From Quinella sp. 2Q5 (lineage in GTDB: Bacteria > Bacillota > Negativicutes > Selenomonadales > Selenomonadaceae), in NCBI GenBank assembly GCA_015206785.1, contig JADEZQ010000017.1, positions 1-35,105 on the forward strand: a stretch of 35,105 bases of DNA. Direction: 5' to 3'. Position 1 is the first letter of the stretch. Each line of letters starts with the position of its first letter. The position numbers and the translations under genes were made by a program. The notes beneath the pieces were generated by a model, which was given only the letters and a program-made list of their open reading frames with translations, had not been told where the DNA came from and made no database searches. Shown piece by piece: positions 1 through 8,369 of the stretch.

Positions 1-453
1 TAATAAAATTAAACTATTAATTTTATTTAAACTTTTTCCTTTACAAAATTGTTTTAATTTCCGTAATGTTCTTAACCGTTCTTTTTCTGAAAAATCTGAT
101 TCATGAATATAACTTAATGCAAATATTTGACCATCTTCGTCTAACTGAGGAAAAAATAAAAAAAATTTATTTATAAAAATTGATAATAATAATTCTTCAT
201 TTGTATCTACAATATAATTTTTATTATAAATATAAATAAATGCTATGATACTATATTGTTTCTGATCATCACTTTGATAAAAAATATGTAATTTTTTACC
301 AGTCTGTATACCTATTTTTTGCTCTAATGTTATATTGTCAATATTAATTATTAATTTGTCCATATAAGGAAAAAAATTATTAATTAATGTTAATACTTTA
401 TTTATTTGATTATTAATAACTTCTTCTGTTACAAAAATTTTCTTCTTTCTCAT
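1..453 (-). CDS. Hypothetical protein, 3' end outside window
   Basis: An open frame of 151 codons begins at an ATG (453-451) and is still open at position 1, so the gene continues beyond the window. The protein starts MRKKKIFVTEEVINNQ and is rich in Ile, Asn, Lys and Phe, partly because of base composition. A hydrophobic Phe/Leu-rich stretch (FINKFFLFFPQLDEDG) lies around residues 91-106, followed by a basic tail. The start lies 5 bases after the stop of the upstream gene, so the two are probably co-transcribed; the ribosome site (AAAGAAA) is weak. I recognise no family. Confidence 0.6.
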   Translation of the reverse strand, partial: MRKKKIFVTEEVINNQINKVLTLINNFFPYMDKLIINIDNITLEQKIGIQTGKKLHIFYQSDDQKQYSIIAFIYIYNKNYIVDTNEELLLSIFINKFFLFFPQLDEDGQIFALSYIHESDFSEKERLRTLRKLKQFCKGKSLNKINSLILL

Positions 454-458
454 TTTCT

Positions 459-755
459 TTAATGATTTTTAATTAATCTCTTATACTGCCTACTATTAAT
501 ATAATTAATAGCTTGCCTAACTACTTCATGTAATGTAATTTTATCACATTCATATAAATCTTTTAAATAAGTAGCTTTATTATTGATGATATTATCTACA
601 ATACAATCATAAGCTTTTTTCTCATTAATACAATCAATTGTTTTTTCATTAGTATAATCAATTACTTTTTCGTCGATACATTTATTAAAATTCTGCAGTA
701 AAATTTGAATACATTCATATAAGCATTCAGGACTAAATGATTTAGGCTTTTCCAT
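459..755 (-). CDS. Hypothetical protein with short internal repeats
   Basis: A 98-residue protein starting at ATG 755, with a strong Shine-Dalgarno (AAGGAGAG) about 6 bases upstream that overlaps the stop codon of the preceding gene. Residues about 26-54 hold a repeated pattern of roughly ten residues (IDEKVIDYTNEK, then TIDCINEKKAYDCI), visible in the DNA as imperfect repeats at about 615-680. It contains several cysteines and no membrane segment. It is the middle gene of a tight three-gene minus-strand set. I recognise no family. Confidence 0.6.
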   Translation of the reverse strand: MEKPKSFSPECLYECIQILLQNFNKCIDEKVIDYTNEKTIDCINEKKAYDCIVDNIINNKATYLKDLYECDKITLHEVVRQAINYINSRQYKRLIKNH

Positions 756-766
756 AATTACTCTCC

Positions 767-1246
767 TTAACTATTTAAATATTGATAATGCGAATTAATA
801 AGTGCTGCTTTTATTGAATCTAAATTTGGACTATTCTGCATTAATCCATCTGCATATTGACAAAAATATTTTTCATCTGCACAAGGATATAATTTTCGTA
901 AATTCATGATATCCATAAAATCATTATTATATGTTTGTTGCTTAGTTTTTTGTTCTCTAGTTCGCTGCTGTTGAATATCATTTAAATTTACATTATCTCC
1001 TTTAATAGTGAAAACTGAAAATATTCCTTCAATAGCAGTAAAGCTTAAATAGCCTAAAGTATATAATACATAAACTGCTATACTTGCAACGATCCCAGAT
1101 GCTAAAATAAATAATTCAATTGATGAATTTAATAAAATAACACCAATTTCAATTAATTCCATACAAATACCAAAAAATGATATTAAATATACCGTGCCGC
1201 CTATGACGCCATCCATGGACGTCATACGGCGGCGGGCCGACATCAC
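767..1246 (-). CDS. Hypothetical membrane protein spanning the composition break
   Basis: A 159-codon frame. Its first 17 or so codons (MMSARRRMTSMDGVIGG) lie in the GC-rich hairpin region and the rest in AT-rich DNA, so the N-terminus is chimeric. Two hydrophobic segments, around residues 18-40 and 44-75, predict an integral membrane protein. The C-terminal half is soluble, with a Gln-rich stretch and two cysteines. An internal ATG at 1162 is an alternative start but has no Shine-Dalgarno, so the natural start may have been lost at the junction. It is first in a tight three-gene set. I recognise no family. Confidence 0.5.
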   Translation of the reverse strand: MMSARRRMTSMDGVIGGTVYLISFFGICMELIEIGVILLNSSIELFILASGIVASIAVYVLYTLGYLSFTAIEGIFSVFTIKGDNVNLNDIQQQRTREQKTKQQTYNNDFMDIMNLRKLYPCADEKYFCQYADGLMQNSPNLDSIKAALINSHYQYLNS

Positions 1247-1253
1247 GTCGGCC
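1196..1253. repeat. Twin hairpin element A at the composition junction
   Basis: Two adjacent strong inverted repeats. The first pairs GCCGCCTATGACG (1196-1208) with CGTCATACGGCGGC (1220-1233), with one bulged base, around a loop containing CCATGG. The second pairs GGCCGAC (1235-1241) with GTCGGCC (1247-1253) around loop ATCAC. A structurally similar pair lies at 11228-11284 and shares the words CATCACGTCG and, inverted, CCATGGAC. There is no T-run, so it is not a normal terminator. It may be a small repetitive element or the edge of an insertion. Confidence 0.6.
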
Positions 1254-1267
1254 TCACGATTCAGCGT

Positions 1268-2095
1268 TCACGGTATCCATATCAGGTCGGCGACTTCGGG
1301 GTTGCCGTCGGCAATGTCCTGTTTGAAGCGATTCAGCGGCGCGAAGATTGGTGCACCGTTGAGCCGCAGACGGAACCTCAGCAACGTGTTGGAGTTCGTG
1401 CCCTGCACGGGAATGCGCGTTAAGACGTAGGGGTTGTCGTCGTTGTCAGCCAGCCCGTAATCAGCAATGAAGCCCGCGCAAAAGCCGACCTCCTTGCTGG
1501 TGTCCACGGCGTCGAGAGTGTATTTGCCGCGTGGGTAAGCGATGAACTTGGCGGGTTTCTTGAGAGCCCACTCAATCGCCTGTTTGGAACCGTAGATTTC
1601 GTTCCAGAGTTTGTCGCCGCGCAATGTGGTCAAGTCTTTGTGAGTCATGGTGTGGCTTTCAATGTCGACGAAACCGCCCGCCTGAAGAGCCCGCGCCATA
1701 TCCCACGTCAGATAGTCCGTCGTGCCGATGTGGTCAGTGACAACGAAGACAGTCGCGCGAAGGTTGTATTTTTGCAGTATGGGCAAGACGTTGGTGTAGA
1801 TGTCGGCGTGCCCGTCGTCGAAGGTCAGGATTATCGGCTTAGCGGGCAGAGCCTTGCCCGTCTGCCAGGCGTCGAGCAAATCGTCCGGGGAAATGACGCT
1901 GTAGCCGTTGTCGACAAGGTATTTCATCTGCGCCTCGAAGTCAGCCACGGTCAGCGTCGTCGGATTCGTGTCGGCGTCATTGACGCGGTGATAGACCAAT
2001 ATCGGTACGCCGTCCGCCTCTCTTTCATACAGCCAGAAGACGAAGCCGCCCGTCGCCAAAATCACCGCCAACACCGCCACCAAAAACTTTCTCAT
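1268..2095 (-). CDS. Polysaccharide deacetylase family protein
   Basis: A 275-residue protein of the carbohydrate esterase 4 / NodB fold, which removes acetyl groups from cell-surface glycans or peptidoglycan. Visible are a short N-terminal hydrophobic anchor (MRKFLVAVLAVILATGGFVF), the YHRV entry motif, the catalytic and metal motif TFDDGH, and the second metal motif SHTMTHKDL (HxxxH type). The ATG at 2095 is preferred to an upstream one because it puts the signal/anchor at the N-terminus and sits 30-odd bases downstream of a good promoter. It is probably extracytoplasmic and anchored in the inner membrane. It diverges from the penicillin-binding protein gene, suggesting envelope maintenance. 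The substrate cannot be told from sequence. Confidence 0.88.
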   Translation of the reverse strand: MRKFLVAVLAVILATGGFVFWLYEREADGVPILVYHRVNDADTNPTTLTVADFEAQMKYLVDNGYSVISPDDLLDAWQTGKALPAKPIILTFDDGHADIYTNVLPILQKYNLRATVFVVTDHIGTTDYLTWDMARALQAGGFVDIESHTMTHKDLTTLRGDKLWNEIYGSKQAIEWALKKPAKFIAYPRGKYTLDAVDTSKEVGFCAGFIADYGLADNDDNPYVLTRIPVQGTNSNTLLRFRLRLNGAPIFAPLNRFKQDIADGNPEVADLIWIP

Positions 2096-2126
2096 TGTGT
2101 CCCGTCCATTCAGTAAAATTTCAGTC

Positions 2127-2155
2127 AATATATAACAAGCGGCGTGCACTGTCAA
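2127..2155 (-). promoter_or_regulatory. Sigma-70-type promoter of the deacetylase gene
   Basis: Read on the minus strand: TTGACA (2155-2150), a 17-base spacer, then TATATT (2132-2127), about 32 bases before the chosen ATG. The -35 box is perfect and the -10 box is near consensus. Confidence 0.75.
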
Positions 2156-2228
2156 GAAAAATCCTCTGCGGTTTATAGACGTAGTCAAGCGGTTTGTGGT
2201 AAGATATTGTGCGTTTAGGAGGGATTAT

Positions 2229-4421
2229 ATGGCCGCGACAAATGTGGACCGTGGCGTGCAAAATCCTCAGCCGCACGCACCCAAGAAGAAATCTTCCATG
2301 TTCCTGAAGATTTTCATCGGACTGATAATTTTTGTAATCGTGATGGCGGTCGGTATCGGAATCGGCTTCGTGACTGCCAACCTCAACGTCAAGGCGGATC
2401 TGTCCAAGGACATTCTGCCGCCCGCCTCGTCGCAGATATACGACAGCGCAGGCAACGAGATTGCCAACATCCACGCCACGGAAAACCGCATGCCCGTCAA
2501 GATTGAGCAGATACCCGTCAACCTGCAGAACGCTTTCGTCGCCATAGAAGACAACCGCTTCTACGAGCACAAGGGTGTCGACTTCCGCGGGCTGATTCGT
2601 GCGGCTTACACCAACATCATCGCGCAGGAAATTGCCGAGGGCGGCTCAACCATCACCCAACAGCTGGCGAAGAACGCTTACCTCACGCAAGACCGCACCT
2701 ACAAGCGCAAGATTCAGGAAATCTTCCTGGCATTGCAGCTGGAAAAACAATACACCAAACAGGAGATTCTTGAGCTCTACCTCAACCAGATTTATTTCGG
2801 GCAGGGAGCTTACGGTGTTCAAGCGGCCGCGAAGACTTACTTCGGCAAGAACGTCGAAGATCTGAACTTGAGCGAATGCGCAATGCTCGCGGGCATACCC
2901 AAGAGTCCAAACTACTATTCGCCGTTCAACAACCTGAACGCCGCCATCAGCCGCCGCAACACCGTGCTGGACGAAATGGCTCATTACGGCTATATCAACC
3001 GCAACGAGGCAATCGCCGCAAAGAACGCCGAGCTGGCTCTTGCTCCGCCGAATGTCCCCGAAATGCAAAAGGACGCCCGCTACTTCATCGAATACGTCAC
3101 GCAGATTCTGGTTGACCGCTACGGTGCCGACGCCGTCTACAAGGAAGGGCTCAAGGTCTACACGACCATTGATCTGGATATGCAACGCATGGCTGAGCAA
3201 GCTCTGCTGACTTATCTGCCCGAAGACTACACCGACGCAAACGGCATCGTTCAGCCGCAAGGAGCGATTGTCGCCATAGAACCGAAGACCGGCTACATCC
3301 GCGCAATGGTCGGCGGACGCGGCACCGATCAATTCAACCGCGCGACTATGGCGGAACGTCAGCCCGGCTCTGCGTTCAAGCCGTTTGTGTTCGTCGCGGG
3401 TTTGGAGAACGGCTACACGCCCGACACCGTCATCGAAGACAGCCCGATTAATATCGACGGTTGGCGGCCGCAAAACGACAGCCGACGCTTCAGCGGCAAC
3501 GTGACCTTGCGAACCGTGGCGACGTTTTCCATGAACGTGCCCACCGTCAAAATCGCTCAGGCTCTCGGCATAGACAAAGCAATTTTCTACGCGCAAGAGA
3601 TGGGCATATCGACCTTAGTCCTCAGCGGCGAGCCCAACGACACCAACCTTGCCGTATCTCTCGGCGGCTTAACTCGCGGCGTCACTCCGCTGGAGATTGC
3701 TTCGGCTTACGGCACGTTCGCCAACAGCGGCGTCTACGTCCCGCACATCGCCATAACCAAAGTCCTCGACCGCAACGGCAAAGTCATTCACGAGGCAGTT
3801 CCCGAAGGGCGACAAGTCATCAGCCCCGAAAGCGCAGCCAACCTCACCAGCATGTTGGAAGACGTCATCTTCCGCGGCACGGGCAAAGGTGCGGCAATCG
3901 GCAGACCCGCCGCGGGCAAGACCGGTACCACCAGCAATTACAACGACGCCTGGTTTGTCGGCTACACACCCGACCTCGTCGCCTCCGTGTGGATTGGCAA
4001 CGACGACAACTCAAGCTTGGACGGCATCATGGGCGGCACGTTGCCCGCAACGATTTGGAGCCACTTTATGCAGAACGCCCTGATCAATGTCCCCGCGCAC
4101 GACTTCGACGATCTCGTTGTCGACAGACGCTCAAGCCGCGGCAACGTCGTCAACGAAGTGCGCGACAACAGCGGCAGACGTCAACGCGACTACAACGACG
4201 AGCCGCGCAGTTCTGAACCTGCACCTGTCAACGAGCCTGAACCGATTCATGAGCCCGAACCCGTCACCGAACCAACTCACGAGCCTGAACCGATTCACGA
4301 ACCCAGACCTGTTAACGACCCCGAACCGATTCATGAACCCGAACCTGTCTACACCGAGCCCGTGCCTTCCATCGACGACGCACCGACGCCCGGTGACGAT
4401 CTATCCAAAGGACGAGACTGA
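2229..4421 (+). CDS. Class A penicillin-binding protein (PBP1A type)
   Basis: A 730-residue bifunctional peptidoglycan synthase acting on lipid II in the periplasm. A membrane anchor spans about residues 25-48. The glycosyltransferase 51 domain shows EDNRFYEHKG (107-116, catalytic Glu) and GGSTITQQLAKN (138-149). The transpeptidase has S381-x-x-K384, S434-M-N436 and K564-T-G566, so it looks active. The last 90 or so residues are a low-complexity Pro/Glu tail with repeats of EPEPIHEP type, likely a periplasmic spacer. The ATG at 2229 is chosen because GGAGG lies just upstream. Its stop overlaps the start of the PilT-like gene (TGATG), so it appears to head the pilus gene run. Confidence 0.93.
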   Translation: MAATNVDRGVQNPQPHAPKKKSSMFLKIFIGLIIFVIVMAVGIGIGFVTANLNVKADLSKDILPPASSQIYDSAGNEIANIHATENRMPVKIEQIPVNLQNAFVAIEDNRFYEHKGVDFRGLIRAAYTNIIAQEIAEGGSTITQQLAKNAYLTQDRTYKRKIQEIFLALQLEKQYTKQEILELYLNQIYFGQGAYGVQAAAKTYFGKNVEDLNLSECAMLAGIPKSPNYYSPFNNLNAAISRRNTVLDEMAHYGYINRNEAIAAKNAELALAPPNVPEMQKDARYFIEYVTQILVDRYGADAVYKEGLKVYTTIDLDMQRMAEQALLTYLPEDYTDANGIVQPQGAIVAIEPKTGYIRAMVGGRGTDQFNRATMAERQPGSAFKPFVFVAGLENGYTPDTVIEDSPINIDGWRPQNDSRRFSGNVTLRTVATFSMNVPTVKIAQALGIDKAIFYAQEMGISTLVLSGEPNDTNLAVSLGGLTRGVTPLEIASAYGTFANSGVYVPHIAITKVLDRNGKVIHEAVPEGRQVISPESAANLTSMLEDVIFRGTGKGAAIGRPAAGKTGTTSNYNDAWFVGYTPDLVASVWIGNDDNSSLDGIMGGTLPATIWSHFMQNALINVPAHDFDDLVVDRRSSRGNVVNEVRDNSGRRQRDYNDEPRSSEPAPVNEPEPIHEPEPVTEPTHEPEPIHEPRPVNDPEPIHEPEPVYTEPVPSIDDAPTPGDDLSKGRD

Positions 4422-5398
4422 TGCCGGAAAAAATTTTATCGCAAGCGGTGCGCCTCGACGCGTCGGACATTCATCTGACGGTCGGGCAACCGCCTTTTTT
4501 TCGCGTGGCGGGCAAGCTGTTCCCGTCGGGCGAAGTGCTCACCGCGCAAGACGTCGAAGGCTTCCTCAACGCGCTGTTGACGCCGCGGCTGCGTGAAGTC
4601 TTCCGAAAAAATTTGGCGGTGGATTTCTCATACGTCGACGAAAAAATTTCACGCCGCTTCCGCGTCAACGTCTACCGTCAACGCAACGTCCCCGCCGTCG
4701 CTGTTCGGCTGATTGCCAAGGAAATTCCCGCGCTCGAAGACATTGGCGCACCCGCCGCGCTGAAAAATTTCTTCGACGCCGCGCAGGGTTTGATCCTCGT
4801 GACTGGGCGCACGGGCTCCGGCAAATCCACGACGCTTGCCGCCTTCCTCAGTGAGCTGTGCCGTCGAAGAGCATGCCATCTGTTGACGTTGGAAGACCCG
4901 ATTGAGTTTGAGTACGCCGCAGAAAAATCTTTCGTCAGCCAACGCGAGTTCGGTCAGGATTTTTTTGACTTCGCCGACGCCGTACGTACTGCCATGCGCG
5001 AAATGCCCGACGTCCTGCTGATCGGCGAGATTCGCGACGCGGCGACCATGCACGCGGCATTGGAGGCGTCCGCGGCGGGAGTTTTGGTCTTGGCGACGTT
5101 GCACACCCGTTCGGCGGCGGAAACTGCCATGCGCGTCGAAACGATGTTCCCGCTCGTGCAACGCGACGCCGTCCGCGATTTGTTTGCCGACGAATTCAGC
5201 GCGATAATCTCTCAACAGCTCGTCACCACTTCCAACGGCAGACGATTGGCGGCGGAAGTTCTAATCGCCAACCCCGCGGCGCGTTCGCTCATTCGTCAAG
5301 GCAAATACATCCAGCTGCCCAACGTCATGCTCGGCGGGCGTTCAATGGGAATGCAGACGATGGACGCGGCGTTGAAGGCGGTGGGTCATGAAATTTAA
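4421..5398 (+). CDS. pilT: PilT-family type IV pilus/secretion ATPase
   Basis: A 325-residue cytoplasmic hexameric ATPase that drives pilin movement. The N-terminus has the PilT-type ASDIHLTVGQPPFFRVAGKL. Walker A is GRTGSGKST (129-137), followed by LEDPIEFEYAAEKS, an Asp box, IGEIRD as Walker B, and the His box LATLHTRSAAET. The C-terminus GMQTMDAAL is typical of PilT rather than PilB or GspE. It overlaps the PBP stop by one base and the next gene by 11 bases. No PilB-type assembly ATPase is present in the window, so this may be the only motor of a reduced system, or pilB may lie elsewhere. Confidence 0.88.
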   Translation: MPEKILSQAVRLDASDIHLTVGQPPFFRVAGKLFPSGEVLTAQDVEGFLNALLTPRLREVFRKNLAVDFSYVDEKISRRFRVNVYRQRNVPAVAVRLIAKEIPALEDIGAPAALKNFFDAAQGLILVTGRTGSGKSTTLAAFLSELCRRRACHLLTLEDPIEFEYAAEKSFVSQREFGQDFFDFADAVRTAMREMPDVLLIGEIRDAATMHAALEASAAGVLVLATLHTRSAAETAMRVETMFPLVQRDAVRDLFADEFSAIISQQLVTTSNGRRLAAEVLIANPAARSLIRQGKYIQLPNVMLGGRSMGMQTMDAALKAVGHEI

Positions 5399-6581
5399 AT
5401 ACCGCGGCTACGATGCTCAATCGACCGAACGAATCGGCACGCTTGAGGCGGACAGTTATTCGGAGGCTTATGCCGCGCTGAACTATCAGGGCGTCACCGT
5501 CATCCGACTGGAGGCGACCCGCCCGAATCTTTTGCAGGCGGCGGAAAATTTTCTGCTCAAGCAAAAGCTCGGCGGTCAATGGCGTTCGGTCTTCTTCCGA
5601 CAGCTCGGCGTAATGCTCGGCGTGATGACTTTGCACGACGCATTGAAAACTTTGGCGCGCGCGGCTACAGGTCACCCGTCCGAAAAAATTTTGTCGCAGC
5701 TCGTCACCGCCGTCGGCGAAGGTCAATCGTTCGGCACGGCTCTTGCTCGTTGGGAAAATATTTTCGGCAGCGACGCCGTTCAGTCCGTCACTATCGGCGA
5801 AGCCGGCGGCAGTCTTCAGGACGTCGCCTCAAGGCTGGCGGTTCGGCTCGAACGAAATTACGTCACCGAAAGCAAAGTTCGCGGCGCAATGTATTACCCC
5901 GCGTTCGTGTTGATGGCGGCTCTCGTCGCGGCAGTCGTCCTCGTCAACGTCACGCTGCCCGTCTTCGACAGCTTCTTCGCTCAGCAGGGCGCAAACCTCC
6001 CGCTCGTGACGCTGATGTTCCTGCGCGGCGGAAAATTTTTGGCGCAACATTGGCTGGCAATTGCCGTGGCGTTCGCGATGTTCGCCGCGGGATTGACGGT
6101 GCTCATCAATGAATCGGACGCCGTGAAAATTTTCGTCGACCGCCTCAAGCTCAACGTCAAACTCCTGCGCGAAGCTGAACTGCGAAATTTTTTCGGGCGA
6201 ATGAGTTTCCTGCTCGAAAGCGGCGTCACGCTCGACGAAGCTCTGAAAATCTGCGCGGCGGCGACAAAAAATCTCGTCATGCAAAAAATTCTCGGCGACA
6301 TAAAATTTTCCGTGGAACGCGGCGAAAGTCTCGCCAACCTCGTCGGCAAGCACAACTTCCCGCCGCTGTATGTCGGGCTGATTGTCACGGGCGAAACCGG
6401 CGGCGAACTCGTCAACATGCTGCGTCAGTGCGAATCAATGGCTGACTTCCAAGTCGAAAAAATTTTGAGCACGCTGCCCGCCAAAGCTGAACTCATCGGC
6501 ACTCTGCTGGCAGGTTTGATCGTCGCGACGCTCGTCTTCGCGGTGATGTTGCCCATCTTCGACATGACGACCATTCTTTAA
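5388..6581 (+). CDS. pilC: PilC/GspF inner-membrane platform protein
   Basis: A 397-residue polytopic protein with two copies of the type II secretion F domain: about residues 65-185 (FFRQLGVMLGVMTLHDAL) and 270-390 (FFGRMSFLLESGVTLDEAL). Each is followed by GEAGG/GETGG and a hydrophobic segment, as expected for the platform that couples the ATPase to pilin assembly. Three membrane segments are visible: about 170-195, 220-240 and the C-terminus. The ATG overlaps the end of the pilT-like gene by 11 bases, indicating translational coupling. Confidence 0.9.
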   Translation: MKFKYRGYDAQSTERIGTLEADSYSEAYAALNYQGVTVIRLEATRPNLLQAAENFLLKQKLGGQWRSVFFRQLGVMLGVMTLHDALKTLARAATGHPSEKILSQLVTAVGEGQSFGTALARWENIFGSDAVQSVTIGEAGGSLQDVASRLAVRLERNYVTESKVRGAMYYPAFVLMAALVAAVVLVNVTLPVFDSFFAQQGANLPLVTLMFLRGGKFLAQHWLAIAVAFAMFAAGLTVLINESDAVKIFVDRLKLNVKLLREAELRNFFGRMSFLLESGVTLDEALKICAAATKNLVMQKILGDIKFSVERGESLANLVGKHNFPPLYVGLIVTGETGGELVNMLRQCESMADFQVEKILSTLPAKAELIGTLLAGLIVATLVFAVMLPIFDMTTIL

Positions 6582-6594
6582 GGAGGCGATTTAA

Positions 6595-7173
6595 ATGGCA
6601 ATCAACGAACGGCTGATGTACCCGTCCTACGAAATCATTGGAGGCGAAAAGTTCATGGCACCCGCGGCAAGTCCAACTCATGGCAGTATTATCGGAAGAC
6701 TCTACTCAATCATTCTGAACTACTTGGAGACAACCGACAAAGGCTACGTCTTCACCGACAACACGGACATCCACTTTCCCGACGGCAGTCTCTTCAAGCC
6801 GGATTTGTGCATCGTCACGGAAAAAAATTCTGCCATAATCGACTGGCTCAGGGGCATCAACGGCGTACCGGACATGGTTGTCGAAGTGCTGTCCAAGTCC
6901 ACGCAAAAGAAAGACCGCACCATCAAGAAGGACATCTACGAGGCGAACGGCGTGCGCGAATATTGGATTGTCGATCCGTACATGAAAGCTATCAGCGTTT
7001 ACATCTTGCGCGACGGAAAATTTTTTCCGGACGACGATTACATTCTATTCGACGCAAACGATTTGGAGTTCATGACCGACGAGGAGAAGCTCGCCATCAA
7101 ACACGAAGTACCGGTCGCCACGCTCGACGGGCTGAAGGTTCCGCTGAAGTTTATCTTCAAATGGGGCTACTGA
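6595..7173 (+). CDS. Uma2-family (DUF820) nuclease-fold protein
   Basis: A 192-residue protein with the Uma2 layout: GGEKFMAPAASPTHG near the N-terminus, then a PD-(D/E)XK-like core with PDGSLFKPDLCIVTE, VPDMVVEVLSKST and DIYEANGVREYWIVDP. The family is predicted to be nuclease-like, but its cellular role is unknown. The start is fixed by a strong AAGGAGG 7-8 bases upstream. It sits between the pilC-like and ftsE genes with a 13-base gap before and a 1-base gap after, so it is co-transcribed. Functionally it looks like an insertion into the pilus gene run. Codon use resembles the neighbours. Confidence 0.85.
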   Translation: MAINERLMYPSYEIIGGEKFMAPAASPTHGSIIGRLYSIILNYLETTDKGYVFTDNTDIHFPDGSLFKPDLCIVTEKNSAIIDWLRGINGVPDMVVEVLSKSTQKKDRTIKKDIYEANGVREYWIVDPYMKAISVYILRDGKFFPDDDYILFDANDLEFMTDEEKLAIKHEVPVATLDGLKVPLKFIFKWGY

Positions 7174-7174
7174 T

Positions 7175-7894
7175 ATGATTCACTTCAAGGACGTAACCAA
7201 AATCTACAAGGACAACGGCGTCTTGGCTCTCGACAAAATCACGCTCGACATCGCGCGCGGTGAGTTCGTCTTCATCGTCGGCACCAGCGGCAGCGGCAAG
7301 TCCACGCTGATGAAACTTTTAATGCACGAGGAAGTTGCAACGTCGGGTTCAATCGTCGTTGACGGGCAGGACGTGACGAACTTGCGCCCGAAAGAAATTC
7401 CCTACCTTCGGCGCAGGCTCGGCGTCATCTTCCAGGATTATCGTCTGTTGCAAGACAAGACCGTCTATGAGAACGTTGCCTTCGCAATGCAAGTCATCGA
7501 GGCTCCGCGCAAAATCATGCAACGCAGCGTGAACACCGTGCTGGATATCGTCGGGCTCCGCGAAAAATCCGACAGCTTCCCCGCGCAGCTCTCCGGCGGC
7601 GAACAACAACGCGTTGCCATCGCCCGCGCCATAGTCAACGACCCGCGAATTTTGATTGCCGACGAGCCGACGGGCAACCTTGACCCCGACACCGGCTGGG
7701 ACATCATGGACATCTTTCAGCGCATTAACGCGGCGGGCACCACCATCGTCATGGCGACGCACGACAAAACCATCGTCGACCAAATGCAACGGCGCGTCAT
7801 CGCCATCGAAGGCGGCCGCATCACTCGCGACGAAGCCCGCGGTGCCTATTCGGAAGATCAGCCGCAGACTTTCGACAGATTCTATTTCAGGTGA
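7175..7894 (+). CDS. ftsE: Cell-division ABC-type ATPase FtsE
   Basis: A 239-residue ATPase. Walker A is GTSGSGKST (36-44), the Q-loop is [20 protein letters not shown] (typical of FtsE), the signature is LSGGEQQR (139-146) and Walker B is ILIADEP (159-165) followed by GNLD; the H-loop is MATHD. FtsE normally pairs with membrane protein FtsX to control periplasmic peptidoglycan hydrolases at the division site. Here ftsX is absent and a pseudopilin gene follows 4 bases after the stop. FtsX may be encoded elsewhere, or this ATPase may have another partner. The C-terminus is divergent, ending FDRFYFR. Confidence 0.85.
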   Translation: MIHFKDVTKIYKDNGVLALDKITLDIARGEFVFIVGTSGSGKSTLMKLLMHEEVATSGSIVVDGQDVTNLRPKEIPYLRRRLGVIFQDYRLLQDKTVYENVAFAMQVIEAPRKIMQRSVNTVLDIVGLREKSDSFPAQLSGGEQQRVAIARAIVNDPRILIADEPTGNLDPDTGWDIMDIFQRINAAGTTIVMATHDKTIVDQMQRRVIAIEGGRITRDEARGAYSEDQPQTFDRFYFR

Positions 7895-7898
7895 CATC

Positions 7899-8369
7899 AT
7901 GCAGAAGGGACTGGCAACGTTGGAAATCGTCTTCGCCGTGCTGATTATCGGGCTGCTCATGTCCGCGACGATACCCGCCGTGCAAAACGTCACTGACCGC
8001 GCCGCACTCGACTACGAGACGAAAAATCTTTACAGCGACCTGCGCCGTCTGCAAGCGACGAGCCGTTCGGGGACGTTCAGGAACAACGGCATGGGGCGGA
8101 AATTTTCCGTGGACGAGAGCTTAGCAATGGAACTGTCGCCCGCGGCCGCGAGCTACAAAATCGTTCGCGGCATTGAGCCCGTCGGTCAAACTCACCACAT
8201 GCAAAACATCACGAACTTCACCGCGCCGACCGAACGAATCGTCTTCGACAGCAACGGCAAATCGAACGTCAACAGCGGAGCCGTCACGTTGACATCCGAA
8301 CGGGGCAGGACGTCCAAGATTGTGTTCGACAGCGTGGGACGTTTTCGCGGCGGGCGTGCCGATGAATGA
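7899..8369 (+). CDS. Type IV pilin/pseudopilin-like protein
   Basis: A 156-residue protein with a class III prepilin signal: MQKG followed by LATLEIVFAVLIIGLLMSAT. Cleavage after Gly4 would put Glu at mature position 5, the classic assembly residue. The rest is a small globular domain with no cysteines. The ATG lies 4 bases after the ftsE stop, and the end overlaps the next gene by 8 bases. It is the best candidate in the cluster for a GspH/FimT- or GspG-like subunit. No prepilin peptidase gene is in the window. Confidence 0.85.
   Translation: MQKGLATLEIVFAVLIIGLLMSATIPAVQNVTDRAALDYETKNLYSDLRRLQATSRSGTFRNNGMGRKFSVDESLAMELSPAAASYKIVRGIEPVGQTHHMQNITNFTAPTERIVFDSNGKSNVNSGAVTLTSERGRTSKIVFDSVGRFRGGRADE

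Larger units (their letters stand above)
1..1192. other. AT-rich block, acquired DNA or assembly join
   Basis: By eye this stretch is overwhelmingly A and T, while everything after about position 1195 is GC-rich. The change happens within a few bases, just before a pair of GC-rich hairpins. Its three genes use A/T-ending codons almost exclusively, unlike any other gene in the window. The block could be an acquired island (phage or plasmid derived) or a chimeric assembly join. No transposase, integrase or tRNA end is visible at the boundary. Confidence 0.85.

Noticed and set aside
2646-3596. Long minus-strand open frame opposite the penicillin-binding protein gene
   Set aside because: It is a shadow frame of GC-rich codons on the opposite strand, with no recognisable domain, and the plus strand shows full PBP motifs.
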